64,000 nucleotides of DNA from Lawsonella clevelandensis (GTDB taxonomy: Bacteria > Actinomycetota > Actinomycetes > Mycobacteriales > Mycobacteriaceae). Below the pieces are notes generated by a model. That model ran no database searches and was not told the DNA's origin. It was given only the letters and a program-made list of their open reading frames with translations. A program made the position numbers and the translations under genes. Of this stretch, positions 1-8,931 are shown one piece after another (the stretch's first letter is position 1; each line of letters opens with the position of its first letter). The stretch is from NCBI RefSeq assembly GCF_003241315.1, contig NZ_QFOZ01000005.1, positions 1 to 64,000 of the forward strand, read 5' to 3'.

Positions 1-471
1 GCGTCACCGCCGCTCTGCCGCCAACACGGAACGAATCCTTCCCCAACCTGGTAATCTCCCTCGCGGTCCTATCCGCCACCCTGATGATCCCCTCTACGGA
101 ACCGGACGATAAAAACAGGACGCAAACACCCAGGACAGGACTCAACACACACCAGACGCTAAACATTGAACTAGTCACCAAATACCGGGTACGCGACACC
201 ACTCAATTAATGCGAGTGGGAAGGAATTGGGGGACTACCGAACTATCGGAAGAAACCAGGAATGGAAAGAATAGAAAAATAGAAGAAAACTCCACCACAG
301 AATTAACGTCATGACAACGATTAGCGTCATGGCAACGTTAGTGGCGGAGTCTTCTTTCTATCGTCCTATCGCAAGTATTACGGCAGCATAGTCACTGTAT
401 AGCTACTGTCACTGTAGGCAGTTTCAAATTACCTACCTGTCTGGCTGTGGCTGCCCAGTGTCTACTCGCTT
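1..471. other. left-edge region: possible 3' end of an upstream gene, then spacer
   Basis: Two plus-strand frames are open at the edge. One, read from base 2, stops at 110-112 and ends in DDPLYGTGR. The other, read from base 3, stays open to 314 and begins with a hydrophobic stretch (NLVISLAVLSATLMI). Either could be the C-terminus of a gene that starts outside the window, and I cannot decide between them. In related genomes a membrane protein often lies near ppa, which fits but does not prove it. From about 315 to 471 I see only short direct repeats and no gene. Confidence 0.3.
303..337. repeat. two-copy 17-bp direct repeat
   Basis: TTAACGTCATGACAACG at 303-319 is repeated as TTAGCGTCATGGCAACG at 321-337: two mismatches, period 18. 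A second, shorter repeat of GTCACTGTA follows at about 392-416. Both lie downstream of ppa. No function can be assigned. Confidence 0.6.
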
Positions 472-948
472 TTAGCCCTGGAAACGTTCTTTGGCTTGTT
501 CAAGGATTTTTTCAGCGGCAGCCTTGTCGCCCCAACCAGTGCCAGAGACTTCCTTGTTGGGCTCTAGGTCCTTGTAGTGGACGAAGAAGTGTTCAATCTC
601 GTCGCGGAGATTCTGCGGCACATCATTGATGTCTTGAATGTGGTTCCAGCGTACGTCGTCGAGGACGGCGATCAGTTTGTCGTCTCCACCGGCTTCATCG
701 GTCATGTTGAAAACGCCAACGATGCGGGCGGGGACAACGCATCCGGGGAAGACGGGTTCGGGGAGAATGACGAGGGCGTCCAGCGGGTCTCCGTCTTCGC
801 CGAGTGTGTGGTCAATGTAGCCGTAGTCGGCAGGGTAGGCCATGGGGGTGAAGAGGTAGCGGTCGAGGCAGACACGTCCGGTTTCGTGGTCAACTTCGTA
901 CTTGTTGCGGGAACCCTTGGGGATCTCGATGGTAACGTCAAGGCTCAT
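472..948 (-). CDS. ppa: inorganic pyrophosphatase
   Basis: Soluble family I pyrophosphatase of 158 residues, which hydrolyses the PPi released by biosynthesis. The start is set at 948, where MSLDVTIEIPKGSRNKYEVD matches the usual N-terminus; the frame is open further upstream, but that extension (rich in Cys and His) is not typical of the family. The signature DYGYIDHTLGEDGDPLDALV holds the metal-binding aspartates, and later residues (DDVRW, DINDV, HFFVHYKDLE) also match. Length is normal for actinobacteria. It is divergent from the carboxypeptidase gene; the ppa-dac-tilS-hpt-ftsH order is the mycobacterial one. Confidence 0.96.
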   Translation of the reverse strand: MSLDVTIEIPKGSRNKYEVDHETGRVCLDRYLFTPMAYPADYGYIDHTLGEDGDPLDALVILPEPVFPGCVVPARIVGVFNMTDEAGGDDKLIAVLDDVRWNHIQDINDVPQNLRDEIEHFFVHYKDLEPNKEVSGTGWGDKAAAEKILEQAKERFQG

Positions 949-1118
949 TGTGTAACCAACCTTTGCTGCAAGAAATAATAGTTTCTTACAGGATAGTCCA
1001 GGGTCGCACGGAGCTTGTGATTCGTGACAGAATGAAGCAGGATTGCGTTTGCATAATGTGGCATGCGTTTGGACAATAGTGGGCAACGTTTCACGTAACG
1101 TTTGGAAAAGGGCCGTTG

Positions 1119-2516
1119 ATGAAAGACCATAGGCGTCTCGCCATCACCACCTCTATACTGGTGGTTCTTCTGCTTGTGGTGGGTGCCGTTGTGGCGTTCA
1201 ATGTGGTGCCGCGCGTGCGGGGGTTGAATTCTTCGGATGCGTCCTCCTGGATGAAGGGTGTGGCGCTTCCTCCCGATACTGATAAACGTGACGATGCATT
1301 CCGTCCCGTTTCTAAAGATGCTCCTATTCCCGATACTGATGTGTTGGCTTCGCGGCTTAATAGTTTGCTTGCTGCTGCTGGTGTTGAGCATTTCACTGGT
1401 TCTGTACAGGATGCGATGACGGGAAAAGACTTGTGGAGAAAGAATTCTGATAAGTCTCTTCAGTCTGCCAGTGTGATGAAGCTACTTACCGCCCAGGCGG
1501 CTCTCCGTGTGCTGTCTGATGAGCAGCGGGTGAAAACGGAGACTCTTCTCCTTAATGGGGACACTGTCGTATTACGTGGCTATGGTGACGTTACCTTGTC
1601 TGATGCGAGTAAAGGGCAGGATAGTTTCTACCATGGTGCGGCCCGCATTGAGGATCTTGCGCAGCATACAGAAACCATGCTGCGGAAACGCGGCATCACT
1701 GTGCGGAAACTTATTGTTGATACGTCCCTCTACCGTGGATCTACTATGGCGCCAGGCTGGAATACGGAGGATATTGGTGGCGGTTCCATTGCCCCCATGT
1801 CTCCCACAATGGTGAATGGTGCCCGTCTTGATGCAACAGGGGAGGATTCCCCCCGCACTGTCGATCCTGCTATGCAAGTGGGTCGTGCGCTTGCCCAGCA
1901 TCTTGGTATTGCTGTCGATAATGTTACTGTCACCAGTAAGAAGACGAATACGTCTACGGTGTTGGGGAGGGTGTGGTCGGCGCCTCTTATTACCCGCTTG
2001 CATGATGTTCTTATTCATTCCGACAATGTGTTGGCGGAGGCAATTGGCCGTGAAATTGCGGTGCAGCAGGGGAAGCCTGCCACGTTTGCTGGTGCTACGG
2101 AGTCCATACGCCATATTTTGGGCGACAATGGTGTTACGACAGTCGGTTTGACGATGTTCGATGCCTCCGGCCTGTCGCTTAAGAACAGAGTGTCGTCCCA
2201 TACTTTGGTGGATGTTCTTCGCTTGTCTGCGACACAGGATCAGAATCGCGCAATCCTTGATGATCTTCCTGTTTCTGGTGGATCTGGTACTCTTTCCAAT
2301 CGTTTCTATGACGGTTCCCTAGCGCGTGGTTGGGTGCGTGCCAAGACTGGAACATTGTCGTCTGCTAGTAGTTTGGCGGGCATTGTGGTTACCCGGGATG
2401 GGCGTGTCCTGGTATTTGCCTTCATTATCAATGGTGAGGAGCCGTCTGCGGCCCGCCCAGTGCTGGATGCGCTTGCGACAAGCCTGCAGGCGTGTGGGTG
2501 TCAGCCGGCTCATTAG
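1119..2516 (+). CDS. dacB: D-alanyl-D-alanine carboxypeptidase, PBP4/S13 family (copy 1)
   Basis: Peptidoglycan D,D-carboxypeptidase/endopeptidase of 465 residues, anchored outside the membrane. An N-terminal hydrophobic helix at about residues 8-30 acts as signal or anchor. The three penicillin-binding motifs are present: SVMK (near residue 118), SDN (in HSDNVLAEAIGRE) and KTG (in RAKTGTLSSASSLAG). ATG at 1119 has a GGAAAAGG Shine-Dalgarno 7 bp upstream and is preferred over the TTG just before it. It corresponds to the dac gene beside ppa in mycobacteria. A paralogue follows 60 bp downstream. Confidence 0.93.
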   Translation: MKDHRRLAITTSILVVLLLVVGAVVAFNVVPRVRGLNSSDASSWMKGVALPPDTDKRDDAFRPVSKDAPIPDTDVLASRLNSLLAAAGVEHFTGSVQDAMTGKDLWRKNSDKSLQSASVMKLLTAQAALRVLSDEQRVKTETLLLNGDTVVLRGYGDVTLSDASKGQDSFYHGAARIEDLAQHTETMLRKRGITVRKLIVDTSLYRGSTMAPGWNTEDIGGGSIAPMSPTMVNGARLDATGEDSPRTVDPAMQVGRALAQHLGIAVDNVTVTSKKTNTSTVLGRVWSAPLITRLHDVLIHSDNVLAEAIGREIAVQQGKPATFAGATESIRHILGDNGVTTVGLTMFDASGLSLKNRVSSHTLVDVLRLSATQDQNRAILDDLPVSGGSGTLSNRFYDGSLARGWVRAKTGTLSSASSLAGIVVTRDGRVLVFAFIINGEEPSAARPVLDALATSLQACGCQPAH

Positions 2517-2576
2517 GCCAGGTCACCAGTGTGGGGAGGGAGAGTGTGTAAGGAGAGAAGATAGTAGCATAGGTCT

Positions 2577-4025
2577 ATGCGTATGCCCTCTCGCCTATTC
2601 CGCTCCCACTTGGCCCGTACTTCTACTCCTGCTATTGCTTCTGTTCGTGCCTCTGTCTGTACTTCTATCTGTGCAGCGCTGACTGTAACAGCAATGGTTG
2701 TTTCTTCCGCAACGGCAGGAGCGTCTCCTGCGTCCCTGTCTGCGGAGTCCCCGGCGGCAGAATCTTTAGCGGTAAGCGGTGGTGTCAGTAATGCCATCGG
2801 GATTGATGGGGTAGGGAATAGTGCGTGTACGCAAAGAATGCAGAAGGCTTTAACATCTGTTCTCCAAGCTAGTGGGGTTAATTCTTTCGGCGGTATTGTG
2901 CACAGTGCGGGTAATAGTGTGGTGGGTAATAGTGCAAAGCCTGTGTGGCAGAGTAACGCTGACCGTGCGCTGGCTCCCGCATCTATTACGAAACTGTTGA
3001 CAGCCTCCGCAGCTCTCCATACTTTGCAGCCGACAAAACGGCAAGAAACTGGCGTTTACCTGGCTATTGATGGAAGTTTGGTCCTGCGTGGCACGGGCGA
3101 TGTGACATTGTCACGGCGTGCTACCGCCCCCACGTTTTACACGAATGCTGCCCGCATTTCGGATCTCGCCCAGCAGGTTTCACACAAGGTGAAGTATCTT
3201 CCCATTAAGCCGAAGCGGCTGATTGTGGATACGTCTTTCTACACGGGGCCAGATATGGCGCGTGGGTGGGATCGCTGGGATATTGGCGGCGGCAGTATAG
3301 CGCCCATAGTTCCGGCCATGCTCGATGGTGGCCGTATCCATGATGCTGGCTGGTATAGTCCCCACACTCCCACACCGTCCCTGCAAGTGGGGGCTACGCT
3401 TGCCCAATATTTGGGCATTGACGGGCTAAAAATAGAGGTCGGGAAACCACCTCTGGCGCTACTTCCCTTGGGGAAGGTACATTCGGCGCCTTTGCGTGAT
3501 CGTCTGCATGACATGCTTATTCATTCCGATAATGTGCTGGCGGAGTCCATTGGGCGAGAAGTTGCGAGTGAGATGGGGCATCCGGCTAGTTTCCGGGGTG
3601 CCGCAGATGCTGTAATTGCCACTGTGGGTTCCCATAATGTTCCTACGCGGGGTGCTGTTTTGGAGGATACGTCTGGCCTTTCCTCCTATGATCGTCTGGC
3701 GCCGCGCACTATAGAGGAAACGCTACGTCCGCATAATCTTTCCGAGAAAAGAGATGTGACGGACATTATTCGCGATAATCTGCCGGTGGCGGGGGAGAGT
3801 GGCACACTGCGGTATCGCTTCGGGGGAGAGAATGCTGCCGCGCGGGGCCATATTCGTGCGAAAACGGGATCGTTGAATAATGTCAGTACGCTGGCGGGTA
3901 TTGCGTATAGTGCCCGCTCGAATACACCGTACTACTTTGCGTTTCTGGTGAACGATACGGTGTATTGGTTGGCGACGATGCTCGTTGATAACTTGGCCGC
4001 CACTGTTTACCGTACGGGGTGTTAG
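2577..4025 (+). CDS. dacB: D-alanyl-D-alanine carboxypeptidase, PBP4/S13 family (copy 2)
   Basis: Second S13-type carboxypeptidase, 482 residues, homologous throughout to the preceding gene. It has an N-terminal signal-like segment (about residues 22-50) followed by an Ala/Ser-rich stretch. Active-site motifs: SITK in PASITKLLTASAAL, SDN in HSDNVLAESIGRE, KTG in RAKTGSLNNVSTLAG. Landmarks such as GTGDVTLS, LIVDTSFY and WDIGGGSIAP are shared with copy 1, which indicates tandem duplication. AGGAG at 2551 is 21 bp from the first ATG, so the exact start (2577 or 2583) is uncertain. tilS begins 3 bp after the stop. Confidence 0.92.
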   Translation: MRMPSRLFRSHLARTSTPAIASVRASVCTSICAALTVTAMVVSSATAGASPASLSAESPAAESLAVSGGVSNAIGIDGVGNSACTQRMQKALTSVLQASGVNSFGGIVHSAGNSVVGNSAKPVWQSNADRALAPASITKLLTASAALHTLQPTKRQETGVYLAIDGSLVLRGTGDVTLSRRATAPTFYTNAARISDLAQQVSHKVKYLPIKPKRLIVDTSFYTGPDMARGWDRWDIGGGSIAPIVPAMLDGGRIHDAGWYSPHTPTPSLQVGATLAQYLGIDGLKIEVGKPPLALLPLGKVHSAPLRDRLHDMLIHSDNVLAESIGREVASEMGHPASFRGAADAVIATVGSHNVPTRGAVLEDTSGLSSYDRLAPRTIEETLRPHNLSEKRDVTDIIRDNLPVAGESGTLRYRFGGENAAARGHIRAKTGSLNNVSTLAGIAYSARSNTPYYFAFLVNDTVYWLATMLVDNLAATVYRTGC

Positions 4026-4028
4026 CTG

Positions 4029-5159
4029 ATGGTGTCGACGCCGCAACCGGCAAAACTGCCTAAACCGTCTAAAACGCCAGTGCTGAGCTCTGCTGCGCCA
4101 CTGCCGCATGCCTCCACGTTTGGCGGGTCTGGAGATCCCCACATGTGGGCGGTGACGAAAGCTGTCCGCGCATGGTGGGAGAAACATGGTAGGCCAGCAC
4201 AATTGTGTGTGGCTCTTTCCGGTGGGGCCGATTCTCTCGCACTTACCGCGGGGGCAGTCCGTACCGGCGCACAGGTAACGGCGCTCCTTGTTGACCATCA
4301 ACTACAAGAAGGATCCGGGCAGGTTGCTCACCATGCTGCTGAGCAGGCTCGTCAATTGGGATGTGTTGAGGCACTTGTTATTCCCATTGTTATTAACGAT
4401 GAAAACGGCCTCGGTATGGAGGGTGCGGCGCGGGAGGCCCGCTATGCAGCCTTGGATATGATGCGCGCTGGACGCCCAGTTTTGTTGGGACACACGCAAG
4501 ATGACCAGGCGGAAACGCTACTATTGGGTTTGCTGCGTGGTTCGGGGCCGCACGCTATTGCCGGCATGAGTGACTGGGATGACCCCTGGGGGCGTCCGCT
4601 GCTTGGCCTACGCCGTGCCGATACGCATGCTGCTTGCGCGGAGCACGCTATTGACGTGTGGAATGATCCACAAAATAAGGATTCCGCGTTCACGCGTGTG
4701 TGTGTACGCCACGAGGTAATTCCCCTTTTGCAGGAGATTAGTGGGGGAGAGATTGTGCCGGCGTTGGCGCGTACAGCTCAACTGGTGCGGGAAGATGCTG
4801 ACGAACTAGATAGCCAGGCAGACACCATACTGCGGGAGGCACTACAGCGGAGTGATGGCAGCGGGGAGCTTCCCCTGGACTCATTGCGTGAGCTTCCTCT
4901 TCCCACATTGCGGCGTGTACTGCGATTATGGCTGCATGCGCATGGTCATACGCAGGCAGGCTATACGCATTTGCAGGAGGTAGCGCGTCTTGTGACGGAC
5001 TGGCATGGGCAAGGTCCCATTGCATTACCCGGTGGAGACATTGTGAAACGGCAGGATAAGGCGCTCTATTTTGTGCCTGTTGTGCCGGCTGCAGATTCTG
5101 CATCATCTGCATTATCGATGGGGTGCGGGCATGCGCATGGCTGCCGTCATGGTCATTAG
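4029..5159 (+). CDS. tilS: tRNA(Ile)-lysidine synthetase
   Basis: Cytoplasmic ATP-pyrophosphatase that lysidinylates C34 of the CAU anticodon of a minor tRNA-Ile. The P-loop is ALSGGADSLALTAGA (family SGGxDS), followed by LLVDHQLQ and LGHTQDDQAETLLL, both typical of TilS. Two starts are possible: 4029, 3 bp after dac and giving a Pro/Ser-rich 38-residue leader, or ATG 4143, which begins MWAVTKAVRAWW and has GGAGA about 9 bp upstream. The second looks more like the family. The C-terminus ends in a Cys/His-rich tail (MGCGHAHGCRHGH), which is unusual. hpt follows, as is typical for tilS loci. Confidence 0.93.
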   Translation: MVSTPQPAKLPKPSKTPVLSSAAPLPHASTFGGSGDPHMWAVTKAVRAWWEKHGRPAQLCVALSGGADSLALTAGAVRTGAQVTALLVDHQLQEGSGQVAHHAAEQARQLGCVEALVIPIVINDENGLGMEGAAREARYAALDMMRAGRPVLLGHTQDDQAETLLLGLLRGSGPHAIAGMSDWDDPWGRPLLGLRRADTHAACAEHAIDVWNDPQNKDSAFTRVCVRHEVIPLLQEISGGEIVPALARTAQLVREDADELDSQADTILREALQRSDGSGELPLDSLRELPLPTLRRVLRLWLHAHGHTQAGYTHLQEVARLVTDWHGQGPIALPGGDIVKRQDKALYFVPVVPAADSASSALSMGCGHAHGCRHGH

Positions 5160-5335
5160 CGTGTCTCTAGAGGTGTATTCAGGGTGACATCTTCGATAAC
5201 GTCCTCTGAATAGATTTAGGTGTTTAGGGTGTAGACAAACTATCCTACGAAAGGTAGGACGCACAGACCGTGCCCTACGGACACCCCGCATTTGGTAGAG
5301 ACCCCACCACGGATCAGACACGTCAGAGGAAACCG

Positions 5336-5914
5336 ATGAGTACTGTGCCGGAATCAGCAACCTCCTACTATGAAAACTCCATCGAAGAGGTTCTTATCGA
5401 TGAAGAAACACTCTCCAAGCGTGTTAAAGAACTAGCCGAGGCAACCGCCGCCCGACACGCTGATGACCCCGAGGATCTCATCCTTATCTGCGTCCTTAAA
5501 GGCGCCGTCATGTTCCTCACGGATTTCTCCCGCGCACTCCCCATTCCCAACCAGATGGAGTTCATGGCCGTCTCCTCCTATGGTGCCGGCGCAAGCTCTT
5601 CCGGTGTTGTTCGCATTCTGAAAGACTTGGAGCGCGATATTACCGGCCGCGATGTTGTTATCGTGGAGGACATTCTCGATTCCGGTCTCACACTTTCCTG
5701 GCTACTGCGTAACCTTTCTGCCCGTAACCCCCGCTCCCTCGAAGTAGTAACCTTGCTGCGCAAACCGGAAGCACGCCAAACTGTTAACGTGGAGTGCACC
5801 GATGTGGGATTCGACATTGACGATGATTTCGTTGTTGGCTACGGTCTGGATTTCAACGAACAATTCCGTTCCCTCCCCTTCGTCGCCAAGTTGAAGCCTG
5901 AAGTTTTTCAGTAA
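5336..5914 (+). CDS. hpt: hypoxanthine-guanine phosphoribosyltransferase
   Basis: Purine salvage enzyme making IMP or GMP from hypoxanthine or guanine and PRPP; 192 residues. The PRPP-binding loop reads VVIVEDILDSGLTLSW, and VLKGAVMFLTDFSR and GFDIDDDFVVGYGLDFNEQF match the nucleobase and flexible-loop regions. Start chosen at ATG 5336 (MSTVPESATSYYENS), with AGAGGA 7 bp upstream; an in-frame start at 5270 adds an unlikely leader. A TATCCT hexamer near 5240 may be its -10. It stands between tilS and ftsH, a neighbourhood conserved in many bacteria. Confidence 0.96.
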   Translation: MSTVPESATSYYENSIEEVLIDEETLSKRVKELAEATAARHADDPEDLILICVLKGAVMFLTDFSRALPIPNQMEFMAVSSYGAGASSSGVVRILKDLERDITGRDVVIVEDILDSGLTLSWLLRNLSARNPRSLEVVTLLRKPEARQTVNVECTDVGFDIDDDFVVGYGLDFNEQFRSLPFVAKLKPEVFQ

Positions 5915-6055
5915 CTGCTACTGACGTTTCACCCGGCATGAATAAGCATGAATGAATAAACCGGGTATTGTGCGAAAAAAGGCGTGAGTGGCGTCTAACC
6001 GGTACTGTGTACGTAGATACATTAGAGAAGGGATGGGCCACTCCATACGGCCCGC

Positions 6056-8302
6056 ATGTGCATGAACCGTAAGAAGCTGTTTCGCAACATCGGCATTATT
6101 GCCTTTATCGTGCTGCTTTTTGTTGGCCTGTCGTTCTTCGGAGGTAACAACTCCGTTGACTACCAGTCCGTCAACACCTCTACCATCCTGCAACAAATAA
6201 AGGATGACAATGTTGAGAAGGCAGTAGTAGAAGACCGTGAACAGGTCCTCAAAGTCATTCTGAAAAAGAAAACAAAAGTAGAACCTGCGGAACCACAAAA
6301 GCAGGGACTATTCGGATCCACATCCAAACAGGGTGACTCGGGGGACAAGAAACACGTCGAAGCGAAAGCTCTCTCCGCCCAGTATCCGGCTGCTTCTGCC
6401 GACGACATCTTCAGCCTCCTGCAGGAATCCAAAGTAGATGCCTTCACAACTGAAGTACACCAGTCCAGCTGGTTCACCCAGGCTCTTATCTACCTAGGCC
6501 CCACCCTGCTGCTGGTGCTTCTCATGATCTGGTTCTTCGGCCGAATGCAGAAGAACGGCCCCATGGGGTTCGGTAAATCCTTCGCCAGTGGCGTCAACAA
6601 AGACCGTCCCACCACCACGTTTAAGGATGTGGCTGGTGAAGATGAGGCAGTGGAAGAACTCAATGAAATTAAGGACTTCCTGCAGCACCCGGAACGCTAC
6701 GAAAAACTTGGCGCGAAAATCCCCCGCGGTGTCCTCCTCTACGGTCCCCCAGGCACCGGTAAAACCCTCCTGGCACGCGCTGTCGCCGGCGAAGCTGGCG
6801 TACCTTTCTTCTCCATCTCCGGCTCTGATTTCGTAGAAATGTTCGCAGGTGTTGGTGCCTCCCGTGTCCGCGAACTCTTCGACCAGGCAAAAAAGAATAA
6901 CCCCAGCATTATCTTCATTGATGAGATTGACGCCGTCGGCCGCCAGCGTGGTGCCGGTATTGGCGGCGGCCACGATGAACGCGAACAAACCCTCAACCAG
7001 CTACTAGTGGAGATGGATGGCTTTGAGGACCGGCAGAGCGTCATTCTTATTGCCGCCACAAACCGCGTTGACGTCCTGGACCCCGCACTCTTGCGCCCTG
7101 GCCGTTTTGACCGCCAGATTCCCGTCACCAACCCGGATCTGAAAGGCCGCCAAGCCATTCTCAAAGTGCACGCGGAAGGAAAGCCCTTCACGAAAGACTG
7201 CGACCTTGACGCCCTCGCTAAGCGCACAGTGGGCTTCTCCGGCGCTGATCTAGCCAACGTCTTGAATGAGGCGGCCTTGCTCACCGCTCGCCAAAACCAA
7301 AAAGCTATTACCCCAGACAACCTAGAGGAAGCCACCGACCGTGTTATTGGCGGGCCACGCCGTACTGGCCGCATTATTTCCGAAAAGGAAAAGAAAGTGA
7401 CAGCCTACCACGAGGCTGGCCACACTATTTGTGCATGGGCCATGCCGCAAATGGATCCCGTCTACAAAGTCACTATCCTGCCGCGTGGCCGCACCGGCGG
7501 CTACTCCATGGTGGCGGGAGAAGACGACTCCGGCCTGCGGACCCGCACCCAGCTGCTCAGCCAGATCGTGTTCGCCATGGGCGGACGCACCTCGGAAGAA
7601 CTCGTGTTCGCGGAACCCACCACAGGTGCCTCCAACGATATTGAGCAGGCCACCAAGATAGCCCGCGCCATGGTGAGCGAATGGGGCATGAGTGCCAAAC
7701 TGGGGCCCGTCAAGTACGGGGAGGAAGAAGGCGACCCATTCCTGGGTCGCACCCTCGGTACCAAGTCCACCTACTCGCATGAGGTTGCCCGCGACATTGA
7801 CGAGGAAGTACACCGCATTATTGACGCCTGCCACACGGAGGCGTGGGAAACCCTCACTCAGTATCGGGATCTGCTTGATAACCTCGCCTTTGCCCTCTTG
7901 GAGAAGGAAACTCTGCGACGCCCTGACCTGGAGGAGATTCTAGGAAGTATTGAGACTCGCCCACGTATTACCGAGTTTGACGATTTCGGCGAGCGTACTC
8001 CGTCCACACAACCACCAGTAAAGACACCTGGTGAACTGGCGAAGGAACGCGGCGAAGAATGGCCGCCGAAGATAGGTAAGCAGGCTTTGCCGGAGATCAG
8101 TGAAGACGATATTGTTCACTACTCCAGCCCGGATAAACCCGCGCAGCCGGGTCGTCCCACGCAGTCTTCTGATTCTTCGTCACAGCGACAGTCGCGCCAT
8201 CATTCTGATGATGCGCAGCAGAATGGCCGCGGGGATAGCGATAACCGCCGTGGAGGCCTCTTCGGTGGATGGGGTTTTGGTAAGAATCGACGCGATAAAT
8301 GA
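6056..8302 (+). CDS. ftsH: ATP-dependent membrane zinc metalloprotease FtsH
   Basis: Membrane AAA+ protease, 748 residues, which degrades membrane and short-lived cytosolic proteins. Two membrane helices (about 12-30 and 143-162) flank an extracytoplasmic domain. The AAA module has Walker A GPPGTGKT (about 228-235), Walker B IIFIDEIDAVG (about 285) and second-region-of-homology arginines in RPGRFDRQ. The zinc site is HEAGH (about 452-456). The C-terminal tail is polar and Gln/Ser/Arg-rich. The start could also be ATG 6062; neither has a strong Shine-Dalgarno. Its stop overlaps the folE start (ATGA), so it heads a folate operon, as in mycobacteria. Confidence 0.97.
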   Translation: MCMNRKKLFRNIGIIAFIVLLFVGLSFFGGNNSVDYQSVNTSTILQQIKDDNVEKAVVEDREQVLKVILKKKTKVEPAEPQKQGLFGSTSKQGDSGDKKHVEAKALSAQYPAASADDIFSLLQESKVDAFTTEVHQSSWFTQALIYLGPTLLLVLLMIWFFGRMQKNGPMGFGKSFASGVNKDRPTTTFKDVAGEDEAVEELNEIKDFLQHPERYEKLGAKIPRGVLLYGPPGTGKTLLARAVAGEAGVPFFSISGSDFVEMFAGVGASRVRELFDQAKKNNPSIIFIDEIDAVGRQRGAGIGGGHDEREQTLNQLLVEMDGFEDRQSVILIAATNRVDVLDPALLRPGRFDRQIPVTNPDLKGRQAILKVHAEGKPFTKDCDLDALAKRTVGFSGADLANVLNEAALLTARQNQKAITPDNLEEATDRVIGGPRRTGRIISEKEKKVTAYHEAGHTICAWAMPQMDPVYKVTILPRGRTGGYSMVAGEDDSGLRTRTQLLSQIVFAMGGRTSEELVFAEPTTGASNDIEQATKIARAMVSEWGMSAKLGPVKYGEEEGDPFLGRTLGTKSTYSHEVARDIDEEVHRIIDACHTEAWETLTQYRDLLDNLAFALLEKETLRRPDLEEILGSIETRPRITEFDDFGERTPSTQPPVKTPGELAKERGEEWPPKIGKQALPEISEDDIVHYSSPDKPAQPGRPTQSSDSSSQRQSRHHSDDAQQNGRGDSDNRRGGLFGGWGFGKNRRDK

Positions 8303-8886
8303 GTTACGGAGAATATGACGCACAACGTGTAGAACACGCTGTTCGGGAACTCCTCATCGGCATTGGTGAAGATCCCGACCGGGAAGGGCTCCGCGACACC
8401 CCCAGCCGGGTAGCACGCGCCTACACCGAAATTTTCGGTGGTCTACATTGCGACCCTGCTGACGTTCTTGCCACGTCTTTCACTGAAGGCTATGACGAGC
8501 TTGTTTTGGTGCGTGATATTCCCGTGTACAGCATGTGTGAACACCACCTACTGCCCTTCCACGGGGTAGCCCATATTGGCTATATCCCCAATAAAGAAAC
8601 TGGCCGTATTATGGGCTTATCGAAGCTGGCCCGGCTGGTGGACCTCTATGCGAAGCGGCCACAGATACAGGAGCGGCTCACTGGCCAGGTAGCCGACGCC
8701 ATTATGGATCGTTTGGATGCGCGTGGTGCTGTGGTTGTTATTGAATGCGAGCATTTGTGTATGGCTATGCGGGGTATTCGTAAACCTGGTGCCATCACTA
8801 CTACCAGTGCGGTGCGGGGCAGCCTGCGCGCTAATGCCACGTCGCGGGCGGAGGCGTTGGCACTTATTCGGGATCCCCGCTGCTAG
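8299..8886 (+). CDS. folE: GTP cyclohydrolase I
   Basis: First enzyme of folate (pterin) synthesis, converting GTP to 7,8-dihydroneopterin triphosphate; 195 residues, cytoplasmic. Zinc and catalytic residues are visible in YSMCEHHLLPFHGVAHIGY and in VIECEHLCMAMRGIRKPGA. The start codon overlaps the ftsH stop by 4 bp (ATGA), which implies translational coupling. It is followed by folP, folB and folK in pathway-related order. Confidence 0.97.
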   Translation: MSYGEYDAQRVEHAVRELLIGIGEDPDREGLRDTPSRVARAYTEIFGGLHCDPADVLATSFTEGYDELVLVRDIPVYSMCEHHLLPFHGVAHIGYIPNKETGRIMGLSKLARLVDLYAKRPQIQERLTGQVADAIMDRLDARGAVVVIECEHLCMAMRGIRKPGAITTTSAVRGSLRANATSRAEALALIRDPRC

Positions 8887-8931
8887 TGCCAGTGGATAGT
8901 GCTAGTGGATAAGGATGTAGGAAGGACTGCC

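Noticed and set aside
949..1086. 46-codon N-terminal extension of pyrophosphatase
   Set aside because: The extension has no similarity to PPases and lies in the divergent promoter region; the standard MSLDVTIEIPKGS start is at 948.
1572..2201. Minus-strand frame of 209 codons opposite the first carboxypeptidase gene
   Set aside because: No domain, and the sense strand has intact penicillin-binding motifs over the same interval.
5176..5211. Possible terminator after tilS (TATTCAG/CTGAATA stem)
   Set aside because: The stem is 7 bp with a long loop and has no T-run; not convincing.
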